From Roridomyces roridus (taxonomy: Eukaryota > Basidiomycota > Agaricomycetes > Agaricales > Mycenaceae), in contig JARKIF010000006.1 in assembly GCA_029378245.1 (NCBI GenBank), positions 930,001 through 994,000 on the forward strand: DNA of 64,000 nt, read 5' to 3'. A program made the position numbers and the translations under genes. This document shows, in pieces, positions 53,374 to 64,000 of this stretch (its first letter is position 1; each line of letters starts with the position of its first letter). The notes beneath the pieces are model-generated. The model saw only the letters and a program-made list of their open reading frames with translations. It searched no databases and had not been told where the DNA came from.

Positions 53374-55012
53374 ATGGTGACTGTGGACAACGTCAACCTC
53401 GACGTACTCGAGCTCATCTTCTCCCACCTCGCCGGAAATGACCTCCCCAGCGTCGCCCTCGTCAGCCGTGCCTTCTTTGCGGCTGTGATCCCTCGGCTCT
53501 ACTCGGTCCTCCTCTTCTGCCTATCGCAAGCCAAGAGGTACCCCGGGGTCATGTCTCCTTTCGCTGCAATTGCGGTACACCCCGAGTTTGCCATTCATGT
53601 CCGCCACGTGGGTGAGTGGCCCTCTTGTGCTTGACCATGCCGCCTGAGGCATGCCAGACATCCGCGCCCTACCCAGCGTGAAGGACCAGTTCAACCCGAA
53701 ATTTCTCATCGAATGCACCCGCGCGCTTGCTCTCTGCCACAACCTCACGTCCTTCCAATGCAGCGTGAACGCATTCCCGCCTTTCATATCCGTACTCCAG
53801 AAGAAGGACTGCCTGCGCGATCTCAGGATCAACGCCAACTTGACGACGGAGCAATGTTCGAAGATGGTCGGTGGAGCGGCACAGATTCGCCACTTGACCC
53901 TCGACTTTGCGTGTTGGAATGTGATGGATCTCCTCCCGCGGTGGGCTGGGGCAATACAGAGCAGTTTGACGACGCTAACCATCTTCGTGCGTGCTTGTCT
54001 TTCAGCCTTTTCTTGACCCTGAAACTTGATTCAGATGGCCAACGAACTCAACGAAACCGTCCTCGAGTCTGCGCTGGAGCAACTCCCCAACTTGCTCGGT
54101 CTCCACGTCATCGGCTGCACCAAAGTCGACCACGTCTCGATCCTCAGCTTGGTCCACCATACACCCAATCTTACAGCGCTTTCCATGGCCACGGGCGTGC
54201 GTGTATACCGTCTCCCTCTCATCTCACGTTCCAACTCTCCTCACAGGATAGCTCCCGCGCGCTGCCTACACCCGCAGCCTCCCTCGCTAACCTCGTGCAC
54301 CTCGCACTCGACATGCGCTTCCAAAACCAAGCCCCTGCCTTTCTCGGTGGTGGCACCTCTGCCGCAAGCGTTGTCCTCACGTCCATCTTCACACATATTG
54401 CCGCCTCCTCTCCTTCCCTCACATCCTTCATCCTCAAATACCCCGACCGTCAAACCCCGCCGACGATCGCCCCTACGTTCGTACAGCAACAGCTCATCGG
54501 CGCGCACGGCCGGACACTCAAGACGATTGCACTGATTGACTGTTATGCGGAGATGGACGTGATTTCTGCGATTTGCGGATCGTGCGTTGGGTTGGAGAGG
54601 TTGGAGGTGATGATTCCGGCGCGGGATTCGGTGTGTATTCAGTCTTTCCTTCCCCCCTCCGCTCATAGGCTTGCAGAAACTATTCACTGCGGCCCTATCC
54701 AACTCCTCGACACTGCGGCTGCTCGTGGACTCCAACGCGCTGAATACCCAACACCCCCGTCGCTCGGGGCCGAATCTCACGCACGATAGTTTGAAGCAGA
54801 TGTTTGCTACGGTGGCGAGCTTGACGAAGGTTGTTGGTGGGGATCGGAGGGTTTGGACGGTGTGTGCTTTCTTTTTTTCTTCTCCTAATGCACTCTGATT
54901 CGATATCCATTAGCGCCGACGAGACGTTCATGCGAGTGACTTTACAGTGGGGGTGGAGCATAAGCCGACGGTGCATAGTGCGGCGATACATTGGTTTATG
55001 CCGAGGGAGTAG
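53374..55012 (+). CDS. F-box protein with leucine-rich C-terminus
   Basis: Six exons (53374-53611, 53658-53986, 54035-54196, 54247-54630, 54677-54859, 54914-55012), all GT..AG and in frame, 464 residues. The F-box is near the N-terminus: 'NLDVLELIFSHLAGNDLPSV' and 'ALVSRAFFAAVIPRLYSVLL'. LRR-type segments follow: 'CLRDLRINANLTTEQCSKMV', 'IRHLTLDFACWNVMDLLPRW', 'LPNLLGLHVIGCTKVDHVSI', 'LANLVHLALDMRFQNQAPAF', 'LKTIALIDCYAEMDVISAIC'. It ends with a short conserved-looking tail ('HSAAIHWFMPRE'). It is a different subfamily from the F-box genes at 28, 39 and 41 kb. Expected role: substrate receptor of an SCF ubiquitin ligase, target unknown. Confidence 0.85.
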
Positions 55013-57232
55013 AGTGCAAGCCGTCTTGGTTTCTTGGTGAGTGGATTGCATTTTTCGTGTGGACGAGGAGACTGATCGGTTGTAGTATGGTACAGTTACA
55101 GTACTCTTGCTTGTGCGCTTCAATCTTGCATGCTTTCCCTGGACGCCCGAGCGAAGTGTAAGTTGGACGCACACAAGTAAATTGACGCCGCGGAGGGAGA
55201 ACTCGTGGCACTCTGCGCGCTTTTGGTCGGTTCTCTCTGCGCTCGATCCCTTGCCATTTATGCACTTCTCGTTATTCGCCGACTGCTCCCCGACTTTGGC
55301 ATACAGCACTGAATTAAACCGGCCACCGTCAGAAGATGCCGGCACGGCAGATTGTGGCGACCAATGAATCATCTTCTGGGTACGTCTTCTTTTGGTTAGG
55401 GCCGCAGATATTGCGATGTGGGGCCGATGCTACGCACTGTTCGTCCAGGCCAAGAGGGCTTCCTCGCTGGCAGGTTGACACTGGTCGTGGAACGTGCTGG
55501 CATCGGCCAGTATATATTAGTAACGAAGTTGACTGACGGTGGACTCCCCCACTAGCCCTTATCGCGTCTCCACACCCAGTACTCTCTGAATCGACTTCTA
55601 TGGTGCGTGTGCTTTTCAACGTATTCATCGGATCGGGGTGACATTCAGTTCGCAAAGAATACGTCCAAAACTACATTCCCGGTGGTATGTACTTATTCAA
55701 CACCTGCGTTCATATTTTTCGAGCAAGCTGACCGGAATCTGCGAGCAGGCTCGAGCGCGTCTGCAGGAATCTCTATCCCGGCTAACTGGGTTAGCTGGGA
55801 CGGGTTCACTCTCTGGGAAGCCAAAGAAGGTACGTACCTAGGATATCTCGTATCTGGATAGCTTGCGTATCTGACGTCCTTAGGAGCAAGTCGTACCCCA
55901 CCCGAGCTCTGTTCGACAAAAGACAGGTGTCTCAGAGTCTGCGGATCTCCCATGGACACGAGAGGTGCGGCCTATATCCGCAGAAGCTCGATACCTGGAC
56001 CTACCTAACCGAAATTTAGGCGCAAGTTCTTGAACAGGAAAATGCCGAGTGGCATGCCCTTGCTGACTATTGAAATAGTTGGTTCAAGTATGTCTGAGAG
56101 TCGTTTGTATGATTATAATGTTGTTAGGCCACTGTGTTTCTTGTTCTCGTTGGCTCCTGTGCAGTGGTATCCCCCGCCTTACGCTTCATTCAACTCCACT
56201 TCACGCAGCTGACTCGCCGTTCGAGGAACCGGGCAATGAATGATGCAGCTGACAATCCTTGTCCCGACGTGGTTGGAGCAGTCCTTCAGAGCCTGGTTGC
56301 GCAGTGTGGACAAAGAGATCATCTTCTCTTACTTTTGCGCTCGCCTGTGAAGTGGCTCAATTACTATTATGCCAGTGTCAGAGCCGCCATCTCATGTTGG
56401 AAGTACGACGGGCACTTCGAAAGCATGCATCGAGGTCTCGAGGCCTTGACCTGCTTGAGGGATGAACGTAATCATCTAGGTGGATGTTGCACCTGTCTGT
56501 TCTCCACCTATTCGATTGAGGATTGATCAGACCGAATCGTTGTTGGAAGTGTCGCTTTTTCCCGAGTTAAATTTTCGATCTCGGTGTCTGTCAGCTGCTT
56601 CCTAGTGGGTGCTTCGGTGAATTCTGCCCAAAGTTGTCAGACACTCGGGAGTGGTAGTAGTGTACACCAAGTGCACGCCAAGTGTTCGCATGAGGGACTA
56701 CTCACTGCCATCAGCCCATGATCACGCGCCATTGGTACCAGGCCCGTTTGAATCGAGCTCGAGTCTTGAAGAGGCTTGGCAGGCAATTTTTAACGCCGTG
56801 GAGTCTCCGCAATTGAAGAGACCCAGGAAACACGGCGCCTCGATGCGATCAGGATCTACGATCAAACCCGCCCACTTCGTAATTGTGGTGTCTCCGACGG
56901 CTCTTCCGTGATGCAATAAATAAGATTGCGCAATTAGTACCCTCCTGTTTACCTCTCTCAGCGCATACTGATACGACACTGGACTGCTGAGCCTAGGTAT
57001 CCTCCGATCACTTATACTCGATCGATGTACATCAGGCCTATGGGTTCTACATACGCCTGTTCGATTCGGGGGTTGAGCCATGACTTCTACATGGGTGACT
57101 ATTTTGCCTCTTTCTCCACCGTTTTCAACCGTGATCTGTTGCAACAATTCGCCCGGCAACCTATTAGCAACCTGAGTCATAATTCACTTAGTACATCAAT
57201 GATCAGGCCCAGTGAAAAGTCGGTGTGATCGC
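55013..57232. other. No gene recognised
   Basis: Short plus-strand frames (for example 55607-55861 and 56134-56526) have no recognisable domain. A plus-strand B-box-like 'gttcgattcggg' is at about 57059. The rest looks like decayed repeats. Confidence 0.4.
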
Positions 57233-58139
57233 TAGGGTTAGAATGGGATGAAATGGGCTCGGTGACAGCATATGACAGCTAAAGGCATTTCATCGCGAAG
57301 GAAAGCAATCCATCTAAAAATCGTACCAGATTTGCATATTAACGGGCATTGAACGGGATGGAATGGGAAGCGTCGCTTACAACGCGCTAAGCGCTGTCAA
57401 ATTGGTGTTTAAAAGAGATTGTTGGGGTTCGCTGGGGTTCTCTCCCTGGTCACATAAAATGGGTCAGAAGCAGTCAAAAAAAAGCTTGCCACGGCTTCCC
57501 CACTCCATTTTCTTCTTTACTGCCTCCGCCTCCTTGCTATTACACTTCGTTACTTACTTACCTACTAGTTATGTCTATTTACTACATTTGACTTACTGCT
57601 CCTTGTGAACGACTTAACTGAACTTGACTTAACTTGGCTTAATATCCGGCGCTGTAGGACTCGAACTGGGAACCTCCGCGCGGGAGAAAACTTATAATCT
57701 GACGAGACTTACCTCTGAATAAACTGAACAACTCTTGTGCATCAAACTTTCAATTCCAGAGGTGATATCCCTGTTCAATTGACCATCTGAAATTCTTCAA
57801 GGCAGCCCTCAGCACCTCTCAGACATATTTTCAGCAGTATTCCAAGGCAAAAACAACAGTAATTGGCAACATGCAACATAAATGAGTGGGGCTTGCCTGC
57901 ACATGGTTCCGTTGCTTGTCCACTGCAGTCAAATGGGCAAAATCCATCTTTTGAAGGGTAGAGGACAAGTGGCATCTTGCCATATGCACGTTGCGACACC
58001 AGTGGCAGAAAGAGTGGATGGAAAGGGATCGTTTGGGATCGTTCACACACCTGCTGATGGGTACCCACATTTCATCTCAAACGATCCCGAATCATCGACT
58101 CTCGGCTATCCGACTGCATTTCATCCCTATCCATCCCTA
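57233..58139. mobile_element. Candidate non-autonomous hAT-like element (~0.9 kb)
   Basis: The left end begins tagggttagaatgggatgaa and the right end is the inverse of tagggatggatagggatgaa. Over 23 bp, 19 positions match, including the shared 'gggatgaaatg'. Internal inverted words 'gggatcgttt / aaacgatccc' occur at about 58023 and 58078. The flanks share only 'gatcg' (57227-57231 and 58142-58146 approximately), a possible worn 8-bp target duplication. No coding capacity. A B-box-like stretch sits inside at about 57655. Confidence 0.5.
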
Positions 58140-59778
58140 CCGATCGGACCGACTTTTCACTGGGGATCAGGTCTTATGCCTTTCTCCTACATACGACGGT
58201 CCGCAATTCAAAGGCAAGAATACCCAGTCGGACGCGTCGGAAGGCATGTCAATGGGAACTTGATAGTCGCGGCTGGAGTTGGGTAAAATGGTCGCTGGTG
58301 TTGGTGTTGGTGCAGCGATATCAAATGTCTGTGCGGAGACGTAAGCAGAGTTAAAGGCTGCATTTTTGAGCGCCGCACGCCTACATACTAAATACAATGA
58401 GAATTGTCACTGGCAGGGATGAACATCTCCAACCTGTTCGACCGGATGTCGCATGTTCTAAGCCTGTTCGATTCGGGCTCGACGTATAACTCTTGAAGTG
58501 ATGCCTTTTTTTTCTTCTTTTGGTTGAGTCAACTGCGGCCCGGCACGGCGACTTACACCTTTGTCCTTACGCACCGGCGCGGAGGTTACACTGCCTCTTA
58601 TGTCATTCCGCTGTAACTGTAACCCGGACAGCATGGGACAGGCGGGGCTCCACGATGCTCGATTTCCGTCGGAACTGTCAGTGGCAAAGTCAGTTGACCG
58701 AAAGGCGAGACCCAAACCGGAATCTCCGTTATGCCGACACTGACACTTACTAAACTCCCCCGAGTTCTCTCAGGTTCTCTCAAGTGGAGTGGGTCAACGC
58801 CGTCCTACTCCCGCGTGTCATGATTCCTATCTTCGAAGCTAGGCTGACCAACCCTTCCCCGCAATACACAATTAATTCGGGCCGACGTTCGGCGTTGTGG
58901 GGCGCCCGGCATGTATCCTTGTATGGGGGTAGGTCAAGTCCCGAGATTGATGCGGGCTAAGCGATCCTCTCCCGCGCTACAAACGATTTTCCGGAGGCGA
59001 TGTGGGCGCCCGGCGCGTGGCGTCCGTTACTGGAGGTTACTGTCCGCTGCTGTCCGATAAACGTGCATACTGCACCCAGTTCCAAAGGTCTCCTCTTCCT
59101 CCGATCTCCTCCACTCCACGCCCTCATGCATTTCCGCACTCGTGGAACCCGGCCTTACGGACGTCCCACACAATATTAAAAAATCATACACGGTGAGGGG
59201 TACCTTTGAGCGTCTGCGGGACGTGCGAAAGTCCAAGACAGACGCCGTGTGCCTTGTTACGTCTCGGCGTCATGATTAATGTTGATCTGGTGATTTCTAA
59301 CACAGAGATCGACGGACGGACAACTGGACAGATAGATGGTTTACTCACCAGTGCATGGAGATACAAACGGCGAACTGCTGTGGATAGATTCCAGGTAGGG
59401 CTATCCCAAGCTATTATCCACCCGAATTTGCACCAGGCAACGCGGATCACGGGGATGCGAAGGTCATCGGATAGTGATCAGATCGGATATGGTAAACGGC
59501 GTTTATGTTTCATTTTGCTAATTTGGAGCCCTGTACAGGAGCCCACGGCCGTGTGACTCCGTCTTCAAATCGGTGTCTCGATTGCCTCGCAATGCGGTGA
59601 ACATTGGCGTAGAACATGCAGGCAGATGAAAGCGGTAGACACTAGCTCAAACATGGTCAACGGGCGGAATCACATTTGAAAAGGCCTGGATACTCGGACC
59701 GATGACTGATCGCGCGTCGCTAACCAAGCCAATCTCCGCAATTCGGATCGTCTATTGTATTTCCCGGGAGCCGGCAGT
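58140..59778. other. No gene recognised upstream of the first Zn2Cys6 gene
   Basis: Only short frames occur. There is a plus-strand B-box-like word 'ctgttcgattcgggc' at about 58471. Confidence 0.4.
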
Positions 59779-59784
59779 ATAAGG
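59779..59784 (+). promoter_or_regulatory. TATA-like box of the first Zn2Cys6 gene
   Basis: TATAAG lies 43 bp before the ATG at 59822. Confidence 0.4.
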
Positions 59785-59821
59785 GTCCGCACAGACTTGT
59801 CCTTCCGCATAACCATCTTCC

Positions 59822-60855
59822 ATGTCCTCCGCTCTAACGATGTCCCCCCACTACGCTCCCCTTCCCCGTCTCGACTCGGCGCAGAATAGGTGTGTATCTG
59901 TCCGGGTTCGAGTGCTGCATGCTGAGTCCGTCTGCAGGAAGCCTATGCCTATCCGCTTGCCGAGTTACAAGGAGCTCACCGCCGCGTCAAACTGCGAAGA
60001 CGCGTTTCCTCGCTCCTTGGCTCAGGGGCGTTCCAACATTTTCACCTCGGGGCTCATACAACTCCCACCACTTAAAGTCGTACGTCCTCTCCGTTGTACT
60101 CAAATCTCAATAGTTAATTTGTCGACCAGCCCAATTCTCCTCGGGTGAATACCAAAGAGGACGAATTTTCTCGGGGCTCTTCGCCGTATACAGCAGACCA
60201 GCGTGATGGTACCGGCAGCTGGCCACGCGTCCCATTATCGCTGCGAGACGCTCCGTCCAGCGCTACACCCCGTCCAGCCCCTTCATCTTCATCTTTCGCC
60301 CATATGCCCCTGCCCACACTCTCCGTGCACCCTGCGCGACCTGCCTCCATGCATCCCATTTACCCCCATCTCCAACCAACTCAACCCCATCTCGGCGACA
60401 TCCATCTCTCCCCTGCGACCCCCTCTCCTCCTCCGTTTACCCCGTCTCCGTTGAACCCGGCTTCGCAGGCTCAGGGCCAGCAGACGCTCAAGTTCAGCCA
60501 TGCCAACTCTTCCAAGGCGGGTGGGCGTACCAAGAAGCAGGCTCTTTCATGTTTCTTTTGTCGTGAACGAAAGATCGCGTGTGGGAGGCCCGAGGGCGGG
60601 GTCGGTCCCTGCAAGTGAGTTGGTCATCCAGTCGAGAATTTTCAATGCTGACGGAATTTTTATTTGTCAAGCCAATGTGCGCGCCGCAAACAAGAGTGTA
60701 GCTACCCGACGGTCTCGCATCGGGGACAACATTCCCGAATCAAGAGTGCTGCGCGCAAGGCGGGTGTCTTCGGCCCTGATACTAGTCCCGGCCCCGGTCC
60801 TGTCGCCGTCGGCGGTCTGGGTTTCCACGTGGCTACTCATTTGCAGCTGCCGTAG
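59822..60855 (+). CDS. Short Zn(II)2Cys6 transcription factor, copy 1
   Basis: Four exons (59822-59889, 59938-60079, 60130-60614, 60672-60855), 292 residues. A Pro/Ser-rich N-terminal region contains 'IRLPSYKELTAASNCEDAF' and 'SGLIQLPPLK', motifs also present in the second copy. The DNA-binding domain is C-terminal: 'LSCFFCRERKIACGRPEGG' followed by 'CNQCARRKQECSYP', six Cys in the C-x2-C-x6-C ... C-x2-C-x6-C pattern of a fungal binuclear zinc cluster, split by an intron between the fourth and fifth Cys. It then reads 'VSHRGQHSRIKSAARKAG', a basic tail, and a short unrelated end. No fungal transcription-factor middle homology region follows, so it is a compact regulator. A sister gene lies 1.6 kb downstream in the same orientation, clearly a duplication. 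Targets unknown. Confidence 0.85.
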
Positions 60856-62408
60856 CGCGCTTGCTACGTACCCGCTCCCTTCCCCATCTGCTGGCTGGGA
60901 CAGGAACGGAGGCGATGCCAAGCACTGCAACGCACTCAATCTACCGGCCGGCGATTATTTCTTTTGGCTCTTCGCTAAAGTCTCAGCCTATCCTCCGGTA
61001 TGTTATTGGTTCAGCGTTCCTGTCTATCTTGCTGACGACCGTCTGCTCAAGGTTATTCGGATGAAGAGGGTAACTCCCTACCCGGGCCTTTGCGTCGGGC
61101 AATCGGGCTCCCGCTTCCGTCTCCGTGGCGCTCGTGCGGCTGGAACTTAATGGGCTTCGCGGTCGGTGTTGGGGTGGCGGTTGCCTGCGTGCAACGAATC
61201 AGTCTGGAAGTAGTATGCACTGTACACGACAAATTACCTGTTCAATATTGATTCGGGTGCCTCATCTGCATCGTCCTTCTTATTTATCTGTCTTGTACGT
61301 TTTTGAATGGGGGGGGGCACGGGGAGCAGCGACCGTGTGCGGCAATGCCGCGGCCGCGCCTCCCGGGATCTATCTATCCATGTCCAACTCGAGAACAACT
61401 TCTCGAAGGGGTGATCCTTGTCTTGACTTCATCTAGACCTGTGACATAGCGACCGTCTAACAAGGTTGCTCGCCGAATCCATCTGCTCTAAACTGCAGCC
61501 TCGGAATCTTTCATCGCGTCGACTACAGCCCCCCATTCTATTTGTTCTACGGGATTCCTGATCCTCCGAAAACGCCACAGTCCCCACGCAGGTCTGGCGA
61601 ATAAATTTAAACACGGGAGAGGCGTTGCGACGATCTTTTGTTCTCGCTGATATTCTACCGAGCTTTTTTTGTTCTCGTTCCTTGTGCCGAGTATGACGTC
61701 GGCGGCATTTAACGGCTCCCGCAGCGGACGGCCGCAAGCCCTTCGTGCCCGAGCCTCGAGGAGTGGCTTGAGATCAGCTGGTACGACCCAAAGGGGAAAC
61801 CCCGCGCCGAACAAGCAAGCTACTGAATAAGGAATCCCCGAGTTTCGTTATCCATATGATTCAAGTTCCGTGGTTCCTCGCCACAACCCACGGTGATTCC
61901 ATAAATGCAGAGAAGGCAATGCAGTTATGAGTTATGAATGAACAGGGATGGGAAGGGAATAGGCCCCGCGGAAATGAAGTCGCGACAACTCCTCCCTGAT
62001 CTTGATGGAATTACATTGAACGCCGGGGTACGGCCGCCGTGAGGAGATAGGGAGATACTCATACAAGGTCCAGGACCACCACGCCGCGTGGAAGGCTCGG
62101 CGGGACATCGTTCATCCCGTAGGTATGTATATTCCCTAAATCCTTGTCACGCTTGACAGATATCGATATCCGTGCATGGGAGGATGGATGGTTGCCGCGA
62201 TGGAGAACAACACGTTTGCTTGGATCACGGACGATGATCGGACAGCAACGGCGAATGCTTTTTGAACGGCGTTTTGAAAGTCAATCTGCGGCGGCCGAGA
62301 GGCGGCACCGGCCCGTGTGTATTTGTAAGCATTGTTGCATAATCTATTCCTGTTACCGAAATTACAAGGTGCCCGCAAAACGCCCCTTGTCTCCGCTCCC
62401 CCAACACC
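60856..62408. other. Spacer between the two Zn2Cys6 paralogues
   Basis: No gene was recognised. The first ~300 bp follow directly on the stop of copy 1 and might preserve traces of a longer C-terminus, but I could not show this. Confidence 0.4.
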
Positions 62409-63551
62409 ATGTCTGTCTCCCACGTCCGCCCGCTGTCCCTGTCTGAAAGCACTCTCAATCTCAATCGGTGGGCTATCTGGCCCTTGAACGTTTCATTGAA
62501 GCTTAAGAGAATTCAGTCTAGCCCCCATTCGCCTCCCAAGCTACAAGGAACTCACCGCAGCCTCAAATTGCGATGACTCTTTCCCCGGACCTTCGAGTCG
62601 CTCCCGAGCTTCAGCCACAGCACTCATACGTCTTCCCCCACTCGAAGTGGTACGTGCACCAAAGGCTTGAGGCAGAAAAAGGATTTGCTAAGGTCCCGAT
62701 CAGCCAAGCACGCCTCGCGCCATACCGAACGAGAAAACAAGAGACAGGTTCCTCGACCTCGCAGCACGCTGTCCACCTCCGAATAATCCTGCAGCGTCTT
62801 CGTCACCACCATCCCGCGCCATCGCTCAGGACACGAGGTCCTTTGAGTCCGAGCGGATACTGCACCCGTCTGCGGCATGGGGCCAGAGCGGGGTTGCCTC
62901 AACGAGCAACAACTGGCCTCGTGTGCCCCTTCCGTGTCCTGCACGCGACGCCACCCCACGTCCTGCCCCTCCTCCCCCATCATCTACGAACAGGGCAATC
63001 GCACCCTCATCTTCTCCTGCCACTTTGTCTGTACTCGGCCATATCCGGATCGCCCCAGCAAGCCCTACAGAACCCAGCAACAGTAGCGCTGACATCCCCG
63101 CATACAAGTTCTACTCGACGTTACTCCCGACTCAACCGCTTAAATTCAGTCACGCGAACGCCAAAGCAGAGGGGCGCGGAAAAAAGCAGGCGCTCTCGTG
63201 TTATTTTTGTCGAGAGCGCAAGATCGCGTGTGGGCGTCCCGAGGGCGGCGTCGGGGCTTGCAAGTAAGTCCTTTACAACTTCACTTTCGTCTGACTAATG
63301 AAAAAATTCTCTCCAGCCAATGTGTTCGACGAAAACAAATGTGCACGTACCCCACCGTATCACATCGGGGCCAACATTCGAGGATACGTAGCGCAGCGAG
63401 GAGGGCAGGGGTGAGGGAGGTGGATATGCGGCATGCGTTGTTGTTTGAGGTGGCTGAGAATGAGATGCCGGAAGATGTATCTCCCCGAATGTCCTTGTCG
63501 CGCTCGCCGCCGTCAGAGGCGGGTAGGGTCATGTTCATAGATGATGGTTGA
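62409..63551 (+). CDS. Short Zn(II)2Cys6 transcription factor, copy 2
   Basis: Four exons (62409-62467, 62517-62649, 62704-63263, 63317-63551), 328 residues. The intron positions correspond to copy 1. Shared segments are 'IRLPSYKELTAASNCDDSF', 'LIRLPPLEV', 'NNWPRVPLPCPARDATPRPA', and the zinc cluster 'LSCYFCRERKIACGRPEGG' with 'CNQCVRRKQMCTYP', then 'VSHRGQHSRIRSAARRAG'. The C-terminus differs from copy 1: after the basic stretch it has an acidic, Ser-rich tail ('FEVAENEMPEDVSPRMSLS') ending 'MFIDDG', as expected for an activation region. A long alternative frame through exon 3 is only a shadow. Predicted nuclear DNA-binding regulator; the pathway is unknown. Confidence 0.85.
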
Positions 63552-64000
63552 TCTCATTCTGATCAAACAATTCAATGCCCTCGGGAGTGGGTCGAGAGTG
63601 AGGAGCCAGAGAGACAGAGAAGCGAGCCATTGAGATCTGGTCAGCGTGGAGTCGTCCATGGCGATTCTGGCGCGGTTGACCTAATCAAAGGTACGAGTAG
63701 GAGCTCCGGAGACGGCTGGTGCTCGGATAGATAGCCTGGGAAGCCGGTCGAAACTTGAAGCCTGTATCCGGAGATCGGCGTGCATCTGCGTGCATCCTGG
63801 AGTAACCCGTGCAGGAAGAATCAGAATCCGAAGATGGAGGAGCAGGACAAGGACTCATTGATAAGTACATTGCCAGCACAGCCAGCCTGCAGATCCCGTG
63901 GCTCATCACGGGCTTCTTCTTGCCATCATTGCGACTTGCCTATCGGCGTCCAGCTCTCAGCATCTCGGTCTTCTGTATATCTCGGACTGCGCTTACCAAC
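63552..64000. other. Window end; nothing recognised
   Basis: No supported feature was found between the stop of the second Zn2Cys6 gene and the edge of the window. Confidence 0.4.

Noticed and set aside
53713..54789. Plus-strand ORF of 358 codons
   Set aside because: Only the part at 54247-54630 is in the true frame of the F-box gene; the rest reads through introns and a wrong frame.
57645..57720. tRNA gene on the minus strand
   Set aside because: A B-box-like word is present, but the T-stem has mismatches and there is no acceptor pairing; treated as a repeat remnant.
62573..63298. Long plus-strand ORF of 241 codons
   Set aside because: It overlaps exons of the second Zn2Cys6 gene in another frame and is Pro/His/Arg-rich without domains; the spliced model matches the paralogue.

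Overview
The window looks like nuclear DNA of a mushroom-forming basidiomycete (Agaricomycetes; the gene families resemble those of Mycena-type genomes, which I infer from recall and not from a search). The evidence is many short GT..AG introns of about 40-65 bp, strong GTGCGT/GTGAGT donors, several F-box/leucine-rich genes, short Zn2Cys6 factors, a TmpA-like membrane oxidoreductase and abundant transposon debris. Gene models were read by hand: exon joins were checked for splice signals and frame, but nothing was searched against a database.

Layout. 0-5.7 kb is gene-poor, with a truncated Copia Gag. 5.7-6.8 kb has a five-exon alpha/beta-hydrolase-like gene whose nucleophile Ser is replaced by Asn. 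8.4-9.75 kb holds large hairpins and two MITE-like copies. 11.7-12.4 kb encodes a small secreted preproprotein. 13.9-15.1 kb (minus) is a broken F-box-like gene, and 15.8-17.3 kb (minus) an intact TmpA-like gene. 18.07-23.69 kb (minus) is a nearly complete DIRS-order (Ngaro/PAT-like) tyrosine-recombinase retroelement with split direct repeats, lying in a member of a repeat family that carries a Pol III B-box. 24.2-28.1 kb is an array of about 300-bp units of that family. 28.1-30.6 kb has an F-box gene (minus) and a decayed F-box copy (plus). 30.95-31.94 kb is a DEDD 3'-5' exonuclease. 32.0-33.2 kb has four tRNA-like modules. 33.6-35.7 kb is a secreted histidine acid phosphatase. 38.8-41.9 kb has two F-box genes, 46.5-48.3 kb a multi-exon membrane protein, 53.4-55.0 kb another F-box gene, and 59.8-63.6 kb a duplicated pair of Zn2Cys6 factors.

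The genes do not form an evident pathway. The stretch reads as a gene-sparse accessory region dominated by expanding, decaying families (six F-box/LRR loci, two of them pseudogenes) and by several classes of mobile DNA: YR retroelement, Copia remnant, hAT-type non-autonomous elements (one with a perfect 8-bp target duplication), MITE-like pairs and tRNA-derived repeats. The strongest findings are the split-repeat YR retroelement, the B-box satellite array and the 614-bp hAT-like element.
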